A DNA stretch of 64,000 nucleotides from positions 367,009 to 431,008 of the forward strand of contig JANPWX010000544.1 in NCBI GenBank assembly GCA_024734555.1, written 5' to 3'. Every line of letters starts with the position of its first letter. Position 1 is the first letter of the stretch. Shown one piece after another: positions 39,971-52,500 of this stretch. The translations under genes and the position numbers were made by a program. Source of the DNA: Trochalopteron elliotii. Taxonomy: Eukaryota > Chordata > Aves > Passeriformes > Leiothrichidae. A model generated the notes under the pieces. It made no database searches. It was not told where the DNA came from and saw nothing but the letters and a program-made list of their open reading frames with translations.

Positions 39971-40130
39971 GATAGGATAGGATAGGATAGGACAGGATAG
40001 GATAGGACAGGACAGGACAGGACAGGACAGGACAGGACAGAACAGAACAGAACAGAACAGAACAGAACAGAATAGAATAGAATAGAATAGAATAGAATAG
40101 AATAGAATAGAATAGAATAGAATAGAATAG
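39971..40130. repeat. Block-structured pentanucleotide array, 32 units
   Basis: Reading 5-bp units on the + strand: GATAG x4, GACAG x1, GATAG x2, GACAG x7, AACAG x6, AATAG x12, then an assembly gap. Each block differs from the next by a single transition. The array runs into the N run, so its true length is unknown. The overlapping minus-strand frames are repeat artefacts. Confidence 0.95.
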
Positions 40131-40140
40131 NNNNNNNNNN
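40131..40140. other. Assembly gap (10 N)
   Basis: Ten N at the edge of the AATAG block, followed by AAACAAACAAACAAAAA. The gap probably marks a repeat the assembler could not span. Ten N is likely a placeholder and not a measured length. Confidence 0.98.
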
Positions 40141-43100
40141 AAACAAACAAACAAAAAGATCCCCAGCCCAACCAAACAAAAAACCCACAATAAATCAAGA
40201 AAGTGACAGGATAAATGCTTTCCCTCCATCTTATTTGGCACTTTGGCAAATGTTTTTGGATTCCTCTGTGCCATCCTGGGTTTCCCAGCCCAGGGAAGAC
40301 ACAGGTACAGGGGTGTGGGCCCCAGTCCTTTGGGGTGTGAGGGGGACTGGGGCACAGGCACAGGGTTTGCCCCTCTGTTTTGTACATCTATAAAACCCTA
40401 CACACTCCCCCATCCAGGGAGATGCTGAGGAGTTGATATTTTTACTTCCTGCTATCAACCTGCAGGGAAAAAAAAGACACCAATGTGAAATATTCAACCT
40501 CTAAGTAACTCTTCCTAATTCATCTCTAAACCTGGTGAGGGACAAACTGTCCCATCCTCCAGCAGTATAAATTCATTTACAGCCTATGGATACAAGTCAG
40601 CCAAATTATCAAATTACATGGGAAGATGCAACTGGTCTGTGTTTAATTAACACTGGCTTTGCATTTCATCTTGCTCAAAGCATCAGTGCTGTTGCTCAGT
40701 TCCTTAAATATTCTGTAAAGGCTCCTAGAGGCATTTTGACTTGTTAAATTTCAGTGTTTGCCAGGATCTTTATCACACTGTTAATTCTGGGGATTAATGG
40801 GAATTAAAAATGGTGGCCTTTAAAAATTAAATTGTAACAGATGCTACATGAAATCTAAAGGAAAGTAACAATTGTTATCAAGCTGTTCTTCCAGGGAGCT
40901 AAATTTTCTTCCTTAATTACAGTTCTGAACCTGTTCTTTGTGTTTTGGGAGATATCCTGAATTTACAGTGAATGCATATCCCCATATCAGAAGAGTTTTG
41001 TTTTCACCTTAATTTCTGTTAATCTTCGAATAAAGCTATTAATTTTTTTTCCCTAATTAGCAGGTCTTTTCAACTCAGCTGACAGCCAACAGGGTAGTGG
41101 AAAATTCAGCATTATGTCCTGAGCTAAACCATATTAGGGTAGAAATTAACAGTGTTAAGCAGGCTGGGAGATAAAAATACTTTGTATAGCACATATAGAG
41201 AGGCTGCTGAAATGGATGTCCCAAAGCCTTTCACATGAAAATCTCTTTTTTTTGCCTTTTTTTGCAAAGTATTTCATCCCTTCCCACATCTGCAGGACCA
41301 GTGACAGTCGGTGTGCAGCAACGTTAATGGAATAATTGATGCAGCAATGGTGAAATAGATGATGTGTAAAATGGCAGGCTGCATAATTGTCTGGAGTGAC
41401 TTCAAGTATTTCTGCAGTGAAAAATTGTCCTGTTTTGCACTCCCCTCACGTCTCCTTGCTGCTGCCTGGCAAGCAAATTTCATTTGGAGACGATCCCAAG
41501 ATGCAGTTGATTTACTGGCGGGATTCCAGGAGGCAGGAGGTTAAAACCTTTCCTACCCCGACCCAACAGCACCTGGGAGAGGCATTCCAGGGCTCACACT
41601 GCTTTAAATTACAGCGTGGTAATAAACACAGCACACCAGGGTGGAGCTGTGCCACTGAGCAGTGGCAGAGGAGCACCTGATTAGAGAAACAAAAATATGA
41701 CTTTTTAATATCTGACCTTTCGTTTTTGCAATATGAAATATTACGTGATGGGAGGAGGGGGGAATGGGAGGAACACGAGTTTCTAAAATGATGATGCAAT
41801 TAATTTGTGCTCCTGTGAAACATGCAGGAGCCATTACACTTGCATGGCATTTCTCATCAAACTGGTTGTAGACTACTGAAACAATTAGAAACTAATTGCT
41901 GTGAGATTCCCCCAAGAGATACGTGATGGAAACAGGAGGTGGCCAGAGGCTTACACACAGCAGTGTATCTGTTTCTTTGCCCAGCTCCAGGGGACAGCAC
42001 ACTGCAGCTCTGGGCTGGTGCAGAGGTGATGCAGGAGCTCACAGCTCACTCACTGACATTCCCTTTGTGCACTCCCGGGGATAATTGGGTGTTGCTTTGC
42101 TTGTCTGAACCACAGAAGTCATGCGTCAGGATTTTTAACTCCTCCATCCACTGCTGCATGAATTCATCAGCTCTTCGCCTATCCTCCTCTCTCCAGCTCT
42201 TCCCCAGCCCTCACCCCTGGAGACTGAGTGTTGTTTCCATGGTAAATGGATCCTTTCTGCTGCTGTGAAGGACACCAGCCTGGCATCTTCCATGCAGGGC
42301 TTCCCTGTCCTGCCACAGGAGCTGGTCATTCCCCCTGGCACTCTGCTGAGAGGCAACGATGAACACAGGGAGCACCTCACAGTGGTCCTCACCCTTCCAG
42401 GGGTAGATATTGGAGATTCTTTCCTCCCCCGACCCTTCCTGCTGAGCCTCACCTCTGCACTAAAGAGTTTCTTGTTCCTTGGCAGGTTTTGAGTCAGCTT
42501 CTGATCTCAATTATGTGCCCACCAGCCCTGGGTCAAAGCACTCTGAGTCCCCTTTGTGACTGTGATCAGCGACTTTTGCAGCTACAGTTGAACAAAAGGA
42601 TGTTAAATAACCCTTTGTTAGGTTCAGCAAAGCTGACTCATTAATAATACCCATGAAAAGATGCAGGTGTTTTGTTGGGTTGGCTTGTCACTGCAGGGTT
42701 TTTTGTTTGTTTCAGGGGTTTTTAATTTTGTTGTGGATGCCAAGAAGGGAACAAGGTTTGCTGTCTGGTCACGATGGGAATGCTGCTCATACACAAACAG
42801 CTATTGTTATAAATGCATATTATAAAGTTGGCTTTTCACAAATATTAGACTGAATAGTATAAGTATAACTGTACTGTAGTGTGTTTTATTAATAGAGTTT
42901 AGAAAAGTGATTAATGTATTTTCTGATTGTGACATAGTGTAAAGAGTAAAAAGACTAGGTTTTTTTTCTTCTTTGTAACATCTAAAACTGACCAAGCCAA
43001 AAAGTATAGGCTTGTACCCCTGCATAAAAAACTGCCAACTTTCTGGTTTTTTAATCAAAATAAAAACAACCAAAAACCTCAAGAAGAAAATTTATGACAC

Positions 43101-45083
43101 CCATGTTACCAGAGTGGAGCCACCCACAAATAAATCTACTAGATAAAATGATTGAAAAGACACAGCAATCCTTAAATATCGAAGTCTGAAAGAGTGAAAA
43201 GTGTGCTGCTGGCTGACTTCATGCCAAGCACCCTCGGCCAAGAAACTTTTGCTTTTTATCTCCTAATTGTCTATTTTTAATTTTTATTGAACTCATAAAT
43301 TTTTAAAAGACAGTGAAACTCGTTTTTCACAGCTATGTAGGTGTTGCAGAGAGGCTGAGGACCCAGTTTTGAACAGGGATGTAAATAAAAGGGCCAAAGC
43401 CACCCTGACACTTGAGCCTCGTGGTGCAAACCCACTGGAGCAGAGCATCAGTCAGGCCTCACTCCCTGATTGCACTGACAGCACCTCTGAAACTTTGCAT
43501 TTTTAGTTTTTCCCCCCTCGAATGTTTCACGGGCTCCCTTTGCTGCCTTCCCCTTCCATCTCAGACCCAGATCATTCCTGACAGGTAATCCAGCAGTATC
43601 AGCCTCTCCCCTGGCAATCTCCCTGCCCTCGGTGCTGTGCTTTCAGTTTGCTCCAGCTCTCTCACAAACATCCAGCTCAGACAGCCAGGGCTGAGCTTTT
43701 TTAAGAAACACTGAATTTCTGCAATTCCACTTGGGCTCAAGAACTGCAGAAACACAGAATTCCTGAAGCATGGGAGAGCAGGGGTAAGTGGAGGGAGGTA
43801 ATTGTAACAAAACCAGTGTTGTGCCTTCCTCGGTGTCTCTGAAGAAATCTTGTTCAGGATATTTATCTCCATCTGGAACACGGTGCTGGAGGTCACTAAA
43901 ATGTCACTGTGCTAAAACAACTTCCTCTTATTCCCCCCTGTGTGCCCAGGCAGTGAAACATCTGTAACCAAATAAGGCAACACACGAGCATCCTTAAAAA
44001 AGAATTAGGGAATCATGTCCTGACAATTAACACGCTGGTGCAGTCAATTCCTGGAACATCAACTCAGCCATGGTACTTGCACACTACAGCAGCTTAACAA
44101 GCATTTTGCTTTTGCTGTCTTGAACTCAAACATGCTGAAGTAATTTTAAAAACCTGACGCTCTTCTCCCTGTGTAGGCCAGGCTAAATATTTTGTTTCTT
44201 CCCTCCAGAGAATACATAATCTACACTATTGTCTTGTTTCAGTTCCAAGGCAGCCTCCTTAGACAAAAGAAAAATACTGCCTGCCTAGGAAATCAGCCTT
44301 AGATAATGAATAGTACATTCTCTTTGCAACTCCTTTCCACTTCTTTGTAACACCAAGGCAAGCATTAAATTCACTTATCCAAGCTGACTTATATTTCAAT
44401 TTTTACTCTGCTGTCCCTTTCCCCTGGTTGTCTGATCTGGTCCTGTGGATGCACCAACTGTCCCTGGGTGTGTTGGATTAAGTCACAGTTTTATTCAGCT
44501 GGGCTCTGACCATGGAAATCCCAGCTTGGGCACCCACAGCCTGTCTGGGGTGAGCAGGGGGAAGCTCTTTGTGTGCAAACAAAACTCTCCTGGCTACTCA
44601 GTAAGATGCTGTTTTACACCCAGATCTCCTTCCCTGGGAGCAAAGCCAGACTGGATAAATATACATTTATTGAAGGACCACCAGGTGGTCATAGAATTAA
44701 GCATTATATCACAATAACATATTGACTCTCAACAAAAGAGTGCTATTCTGGCTACTGCATGGAAAATTTAGGCCAGAAAAAGTTTCCAGTCTTTTCCAGA
44801 ACAGATTTTTTTCTTCTCTTCAGGATGCAAATGGAAATCTGGGAAGTGTTTATCTTAGGACCTGAGCCTTTGCCTTTGTAATCCCATTTAAGGTGCCCAT
44901 TTAATCCCATTTCAACTCACCTATAGTGAATTAGAAATAAAGCATCATTTTTGTAAGGTCTGCCACTGTGCTACAGTCATCCCCTCCAATTCTGCATTAA
45001 AGGGACATCTCTGAAGAGCCAGGGGGTGCTTTTATTCAATCCTTTGCAGCTCCTCTAATGCTGATGAGGGATGTCCCAGAACC

Positions 45084-45130
45084 TGGGGGGAATTGGGGGG
45101 AATTTGGGGGAGTTTGGGGGAATTTAGGGT
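45084..45130 (+). repeat. G-run repeat (GGGGGGAATT units)
   Basis: Four runs of five or six G are separated by AATT or ATTT-type spacers at about 11-bp intervals, then a final GGG. It is a short tandem repeat with G-quadruplex potential on the + strand, the template strand for DCX. Confidence 0.7.
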
Positions 45131-45358
45131 TTACCCTGGTGAGCATCACACCCACTGAGAATCAGGAGCAGGTCTGAGCCCTGGCCATGAGATCAATGCT
45201 GAGAGCTGCTCCTGGAGATGTGTGTGGGACAGAATTTGAGCAATGTGACACAAGTACTTTGAAACAAATCATGGGATACAAACAGCAGCTGTATCCCATG
45301 TTGTGGTGCCTCAAGTACATGTGAAAAATAATGCCATTCCTTAAAAAATTTCCTTGTG

Positions 45359-45427
45359 TTAGATTTAATTTTGAATTAAATCAAAATTTAAATTTGAATT
45401 AAATCAAAATTAAATTAATTTTGAATT
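45359..45427. repeat. A/T-rich direct and inverted repeat
   Basis: TTTTGAATTAAATCAAAATT occurs in variant form two to three times, and its halves are mutually complementary (AATTTTGA / TCAAAATT). The 70-bp block can pair with itself extensively. It lies inside DCX intron 5 with no nearby feature. Confidence 0.7.
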
Positions 45428-46601
45428 GCTGATGAGAATTTGGTTTTGTTTTGGGATTTTTTTTTCCAGCAGGTAGCAACATAGCAGCACACAAGAAAAG
45501 GTATCCAATTTGCATTGTGTATATATTCATCATGCTGTAACTTCCCACTCACAGTTACAGCCCTTAATAAGATGATGTTGCTCCCTTGTTTGTGTACACA
45601 GCCCAGGCTGCCATTTGGGGGTTAATGAATGAGAGCAAGTGAAGGCATGGAAATAAAATTAGCAATGCCCAGAGCAACCCCACTTTATCAAACTCACCAG
45701 TTTATAGGATTAGCAATGGATTCTGTGCAAATCTCTGCTATGGGTATTACCAGCAAGATTTATGCCAATTAGCAGTAACAGTGCAGATTATTTGGGAAGA
45801 GCATTGACAAGAGCTAAAAGCTCCCTGCACTTTCAAAGTTCGTTGTTGGGACATCCATTTCAAGCATTCAAGTCCACCCCCAGGATTGTTTTTACTCATC
45901 TCCCAAGTGCTATTTGATTGTATCCATGGCATTGTTTCCTGAGGCAGTGAAGAAGGCTGAATTGTTCCTTTCCTAAGATAAATCCAAGGATGATTTTCCA
46001 AGACAAATCCTGCACTCTCAAACTTCTCTGCATTCAGGCTGCCCTCAGCAGAACCCCACCTGTGTTATGTTCTGCACTCCTCTGTGTGATTCTGACCACA
46101 CTGGGGAAATTCCCTGCTGAATTCAAGAGGGATCAGGCCCAAATCCCCACAGCAATCAAGGGCCTGAGGGAAAGAATTCCAGAAATGTGTTGGTAGGTGC
46201 CACATGAGCAGCAGCAGAGGAACATTCCTGATGGAGCACAGCTCCTAAAACCTGCAGTTCTCCTGGGGGCATCAAGACAGCAAATCCACACACAGATTTC
46301 ACTGATAATCAGATTAGAAAAGGAAAACTTCACGGAAATTGGACTTTCCCCATATACTCAAACCTACAAGACAGGGACAAGGCTGAAACCTTGGTGCCAT
46401 TGTGGATAAAACATCCCTTGGAAAGCCAAGTTTTTGGGGGAGGGCCATTGGTTCTGCTCCTCTACAAGCAAGTTTTAATAAATTAATGAACTTCCAAGGC
46501 AGCATCCTCTCATCTCTGCACGGGGGATTATTTGGAGCCCTGGGGGATGTGTGAGCTTGTCCCACTCTGCAGGGACAAAGGTGCTGAGTTTGGTCTGATC
46601 C

Positions 46602-46621
46602 CACACACACACACACACACA
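46602..46621. repeat. (CA)n microsatellite, 10 units
   Basis: A perfect CA dinucleotide run of 20 bp. Confidence 0.95.
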
Positions 46622-48090
46622 TACCACCGACACACTAATGGGTTTTTGCTCTAAAACAGTTGATAATCTCCCAGCCAGTTTATCCTGAAGAAAAGCTGGT
46701 TACTGGAACTAGGTATTTACAACTGTGACAATTACATTGAAGCAATTTGTGTGCAGACTTAATTATGTTTCTAATGAAGATTAACTTAAATTAAATGCTT
46801 TTAATTACAATTTGCACTGCCTTTGGCTGTTGTGCGGACTGTATTCTGACACTCACGCCCCACCAGACATGAGATTTATACTTTGCTGTCAAAGCTGACC
46901 ATAATTATTGGCTGGATATTTGCTGTCAGGTGGTGCTGACATTGCAAAAGGGCTCAGTGCTGGAAACCACGGTGTGGAAGGATCAGAGATTGAACCTTTC
47001 AAGAGCTATTTGCTCAAACTCCTCAGCTAACACCCTGTCTGCCCTTTTGATTGCAAGTGCTTCTACCTGTCTGCTCCAGCTTTCTCCAGAAGAAAAGCAA
47101 ATGTTGCTTTTTATTTCAGTAGAAGCATGTGTAAGCCTCCATCTCTGTATAATTTGCTGGAGTCCCTTCTTGACAACTATGGGAGCCCAGCTTACATGTT
47201 AGATCCAAATTTGAAAAAATTAATTCCAAAGGGTCCTCAGAGGCAGCATCTTCATTATCCAGAAAAGCTTGGCATGTAAACTCCACCTACCAGCATTCAA
47301 AAGGAATGGGTGATCAAAGCCAGATTACAAATTCATTAGCAATTAATCTGTTCAGGAAAACTTTCCCTGGTGCTTTGCAGGAATATGATAGGAATATGAT
47401 TAATGGTAATAGTTACAATAGGATTATGGCCAAACCCATAAACAGCTGCTAAGAAATACAACCACAGGAGCCTTGGAGTTTCTTTGCTGAAGAGATCTTG
47501 TCTGGTGGAGATGTGCTCAGAGCTCTGTGTCCTTCCACTGTCACTGGAGGCCTTTCCAAGCCTTAACATCACTGTGAAGAGCTGGTAACAAGAGACCTCA
47601 GCTGCATTTCAGGGGCAGAATTGCAGTGCCTGGCCTCCTTTATGCCCTGTCCAACTCTAATGTCTCCAGGAAAATTGAAGATGACATAAGGCAGGGCAGA
47701 GCACAACCAGGGCTTCCCCTTTTGGGGTTTGCCTTGTTCTTTCTCTCTGTGTGCTGGAGTGGGAATGAGTTACAGAAAATATTACAGAATATATTTCATT
47801 TCTCCCTTCTTTCTGGGCAGACTGTCACAAGAACAGCTCTCACTGTGGGCACACGTGTGACACTTCACCTCCAGCACAGCCCTGTGGCTTGGAGCCTGCA
47901 TCAGCACTTTGTCCTTCCCCAGGAGGCTGTGACAGCTCCTGCCTGCCCTCCCTGTGAAGGGGAAATCAGGGGGTGCCAAATTCCCCTTTAAAGCACAGCC
48001 TCATCCTAGAGAAGGAGTGTTTTGTGCAGTAAGAAACATAAAAAATCTCCAACCCAAGTCACAGCCTGTCTGGTTTGCCTGACAGGGAAG

Positions 48091-48174
48091 AATCACAGAA
48101 TGGTTTAAACTGGGAAAGAGCCTTAAGATCATCGAGTCCAGCCACGAACCCAGCCCTGCCAAGGCCACCACTCA
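48091..48174 (-). mobile_element. CR1 LINE 3' fragment, short
   Basis: AATCACAGAATGGTTTAAAC, then GAGCCTTAAGATCATCGAGTCC and AACCCAGCCCTGCCAAGGCCACC are the reverse complement of a CR1 3' terminus. Only about 85 bp remain. Its subfamily differs from the 21.7-kb copy (CATCGAGTCCAGCC type). Confidence 0.85.
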
Positions 48175-49474
48175 GTTGGGAATAATGCTCATCCCACTTA
48201 GTATTCATTCAATACATATTTCATCATGTTGATGCATATTTTATTGCACTTCTTGTACCAATTCCTCCAGCATTTTGCTTTTGCAATGGTGCCTAATAAC
48301 CCATGATTGCATGCAGCCCTGTGTGTTTGTGAGTGGTGTGATTCCCCCCTGTCCTGAGGAGGAAAGGATCTTTCCAGGCTCCTGTTTTCCCTCTGTATTG
48401 TTTCCAGTTTAGTTTTCCCTCTCTGAGTCTCTTAGCCCATTTTTTCCATTACAAGAATGATCCCATTCCTAACTCCACTCCACTCCTACAAACTTCCACC
48501 ATCCAGCTTTTTAGATACAACATCCATGGCCACTCCACCCAGAGAAACCAGATCCTGGAATTTTTACTTTCACCCACAGTCATCCTGACTGGAGTAAGTT
48601 TGATTAATAGAAATACAGATTATTACTTGGTAAAATACTAAGAAAAATGTGTATTTGCACAAAAGATAAACCAATGCTCACCATCTTTTTTTTTTTTCCC
48701 TAAGCTGCTATTTCTGAGTGAAGAGGCTGGCTTGTGCATGGCCACTGCACCACACTCTGCAAAATCAGGCAATGGAAACCATGAACATTTCTGCAGTTTA
48801 TTATTTCCAACGTGTTATTTGACCCACCAAAGAAGTCTCCCAGCTTTTAAGAGCTCAGCAAGGAGGATGCACAGCACTGATGATTGAGTTCATTCCACAG
48901 CCCAAGCTAATCCTATAAAGAGCCACCTGAAAATGAAGAAAAGGTCGTGCCTGCAGAGCTGTGCATGTGTGCTTATGTTTATATATCTTATGTATATTTA
49001 TATCCTTATGTGCACAAAGATGATTTCACATCTTGAAAGAACACACAATCTAATATTTTACAATATCCCAGATGAAATGGTTTCACCATCAGATCATCAA
49101 GGACAAAATGTCAAAGCAGCTGTTGAAGGTCCTACATCAAATTATTTCCTACAAGGAAATAGATTCCTGTCTACAGAAATCACTAGCGGCTTTAATGACC
49201 CGTGTTAGAACTTGGAGCATTTGAATAAAGCTCCCTGAATGTATCTAAATTAAATCAATACCCTTGCACAGTTATGCCTTTTTAATCAAATGCCATATGT
49301 GTTTTTTTGCACTCAGATTTAACACATGAATTTTAGGCCGTTTCCCTGAGAGAAATGAAATAAACAAATTTCATATGTATTTATTTCTAGGAGTACAAAA
49401 TACATCCCCCTTCCCAACACACTTCAGGGCAGATTTACAGGAACTAATTTAAAAAAACATACATGTACACACGC

Positions 49475-49477
49475 ATA

Positions 49478-49512
<35 letters not shown>

Positions 49513-49522
49513 TTATATATAC
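49475..49522. repeat. Compound (TG)n(TA)n microsatellite
   Basis: About eight TG units pass directly into about ten TA units and then ATTTATATATAC. Alternating purine-pyrimidine DNA of this type can adopt Z-form or cruciform structure. Confidence 0.95.
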
Positions 49523-52500
49523 AAAATTAGCAAATTTGTGGACACCCAACCACGCCCAGGGAAACATAAGAGTGAGGAGCACCACTGACATTTTTTCAAT
49601 GTGCTTCAGGCCACTGGGAAGTGTCCAAATGTGAGGGCCTTTGAGGTAAAATTACCCCTGATGTAATGGATTTGGGAAGCCCTCAGAGCACCCACTTTGC
49701 TGGAGCCTCAGCACTCAAGGTAAGAGAAGCTCTCTCAGCAACTCATGTCCCAGAATATCTGCAGGTTTGAAAATCCAAGTCAATACCCTGATTTTGTAAC
49801 AGAGGAGTGGGGAAAGAAAAAGAGAAGGAAAAATGTGTTTTTTAGCAAATGACAGCCTTGCAGGTTTGTTTTCCCCCCACTCTGGATGTTCTCTGGGCAG
49901 CAGAGCAGAGAACAAAGCCCACGCTGGCAGGTTCCAAAGGGCTGGATTAGCATAGTGAGACCCAGAGGCAGATGGCCACAGGAGCCCTCTGGGACAGGGT
50001 ATCACAGACACAAAGCCTGTTCCCTGAGACCAGCACAGGTTCACATCCCTTCCATGGCTGCAGCCAGAATCTTGTCTGGGCAGGCTCCAAAGTTTGCTCT
50101 TTGGCCAGTAAAGCACAGGCACTAAAGTGGCTGAATTCAGCTAAATTCAGTCATTCTGCTCTCTCACTGAAGGTGACATAACCCAGCTTGTTCCCTGATC
50201 CACACAGCACTGACACCAACCAAGCCCCAGAGACATGTCCAGTGTCACCCCTGCAGGTGACAGGCTCAGTGAGTTCCAGGATTCCTTTCCTGCACCCAGG
50301 AGACTGGATCAGGAGGGGCAGGACATTCCCTGTGCATCCAGGTGCTCCAGGAACAGGTTAAGGCCATTTATCTAACCAGCAAAACAGCTTGAAAAGCATC
50401 TCCTGCTCAACAGCAAACTTCAGTGTTTGCAAAGGATGCTGGAAAAGCACTGCTGACTCTGTTTTAGCTAATTCCCTTCTCCTGCTCTTCCAAATCATTC
50501 TGTTCCCTGTGGCAGATTAATGATAAAGAGGCTCTTCTGCCAGCCAATGATCCCAAACTTCAGGTCACCAGCCTGTTTGTTGCCCTCTCCTTTCATCCTG
50601 TACTCTCCGTGCATACTCCCCAGCAAAGAATTCTTCCTTCATTTTGGAGCTGTGAAAAAAAAAATCAAGTTATTCCAGCTGCTCACACCTACAGGCCCCA
50701 TTTCCACCTGGAGGTCCTCCAGGGATAAGTGGAGATTAATTGTGCTCTCCCCCAAGTCCTTGCTTTGATAAATGAAATTTGCCTACGTGCTTTGTCCAGG
50801 AAGAGCAATTTCGAGCAGGTATGGAGAGCACACAGTGCAGCAGTTCAGCACAATGCAGTTGGGAGTCTGATTAATTGACAAGGAAAAATAGAAATAAACC
50901 TTCCAAGGACTGTAGGGAACCAGGGTACAGTAATGGGGGAAGTGAGAGAGGTGTGGAAAGGATCACTGAGCTGGGCAGGGGAGCAGGGGAGTGCTGAAAC
51001 CTCTCTGCTGTGGTACCTGCTGGGTGACCTGGGCCAGCCAAGAGGGTGTAAAATAAAAAGAGATCAGTGAGATAAGGGATCTTGGCTGCTTTTAGGACCA
51101 GTGTGACATCTCCTACCTGTTGTTGCAGGACACGAAAGAAAGATGAGGGAGTCCAAATATTTCAGAAGACAAAGAGCATAGAAAAAAGCCCTTATTGTCT
51201 AATTCTTACTACCTTTTATAAGGTGTTCCCATACAGACTCAACATGGTTGGTGAACAGGAACAACACCTCTCTAATGCCATGGGTTAAACTGGAGAAACA
51301 GTGAAACACCACCTGGAGAAAGGTTGTTTTGAGAAAGGAGAGTTATTTGCCAAGATTGTTTTGAGAAGAAGCTTTCTGGAGAAATTTTTCCTTGGGAAAA
51401 AGTTAGCAGCTGCTAGCAGGCTAAAATCCCTCAGACCCAGAAACATCAGGCCCACATCCTACCCACAAAATGAGATGTAGCACTGGGCTTCATTTGTACC
51501 ACACCTGAGGTGCACTGTCCTTCCTGAGGACACAGCATCACCTCCCACACCCAACACCAAAGTCTCTTTATTCTCCAAATGTACATGATTTCCCTGGATT
51601 TTGGTCTGACTCACCCTTGAATAATTTAATCAAGCCTGGAGTATTCCTACGTTTGACTAATTGCTTGTTTTGGAAGGTGCTCTTTCTCCCCCCCCCAAAT
51701 TAAAAGGTGTGCTCAGCCAAGGTAATCCTGTCTTGTTGAGGCATAAATCCATTTATGCAAGTTACCAAAGCTACCACTCAGCTTTTGAGGGCTGGAAAAC
51801 TTAAGGAGTGTCCTATATTGAACTGAATCACAAGTACTTCTCCATTTCATCAATATTCCCTGAACTTCCCACTCTGAATTGCTGCAGGAAAAAGTGTCTC
51901 TCCCTATCAGTGTCCTTACATTCAAATTTTTAATCTTTCATGCTGCCTGCTGGGACCGTCTGAAGAAGGAGCCCAGAATAACCACAGTCATCCCAACAAT
52001 TCTAAACTTTGAACCTAAATTCATCCATTTGGCACCTGTGATTACTGAATTTGAGCCCAATTTGACACCGCCCTTATTTTGACGCAGATTTGCCACAACG
52101 TTTCTGTTGCCATGTGCCACTTCAATTACAAACACTCTGTCTCCACACTGCTGCCTTCCAGATGCACTGAACTTCCCCTCCTGCAGACTGCAAGAAAATG
52201 ACTTGGCTCCCTTTCCACTGCTTTCTTTTTATTCCATTACATCAGGCAAATAAGCAAGACCAGTTTGCATTAATTTAGTACATCACTTAAAATTCCCTGC
52301 ACTATTTTTTCTTCTGAAGAGATACAAAAAACCCACCAAAGCATCCAAGCCCCATGCACTGGTAACCTGTACATTAAAATATCCATATTCTTTCTTATTC
52401 CAAGGAGAAAGAGAAGGATAGAAAGCAAGAGGAATTCTTATAACATCTCCCCAGGAGGTAAACGTTGATTCTTTCATATAACTGAATTTTATTACTGGTG

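Noticed and set aside
39899..40387. Minus-strand frames with Ser/Ile/Leu/Tyr repeats across the N gap
   Set aside because: They are pentanucleotide repeat translations running through unknown bases.
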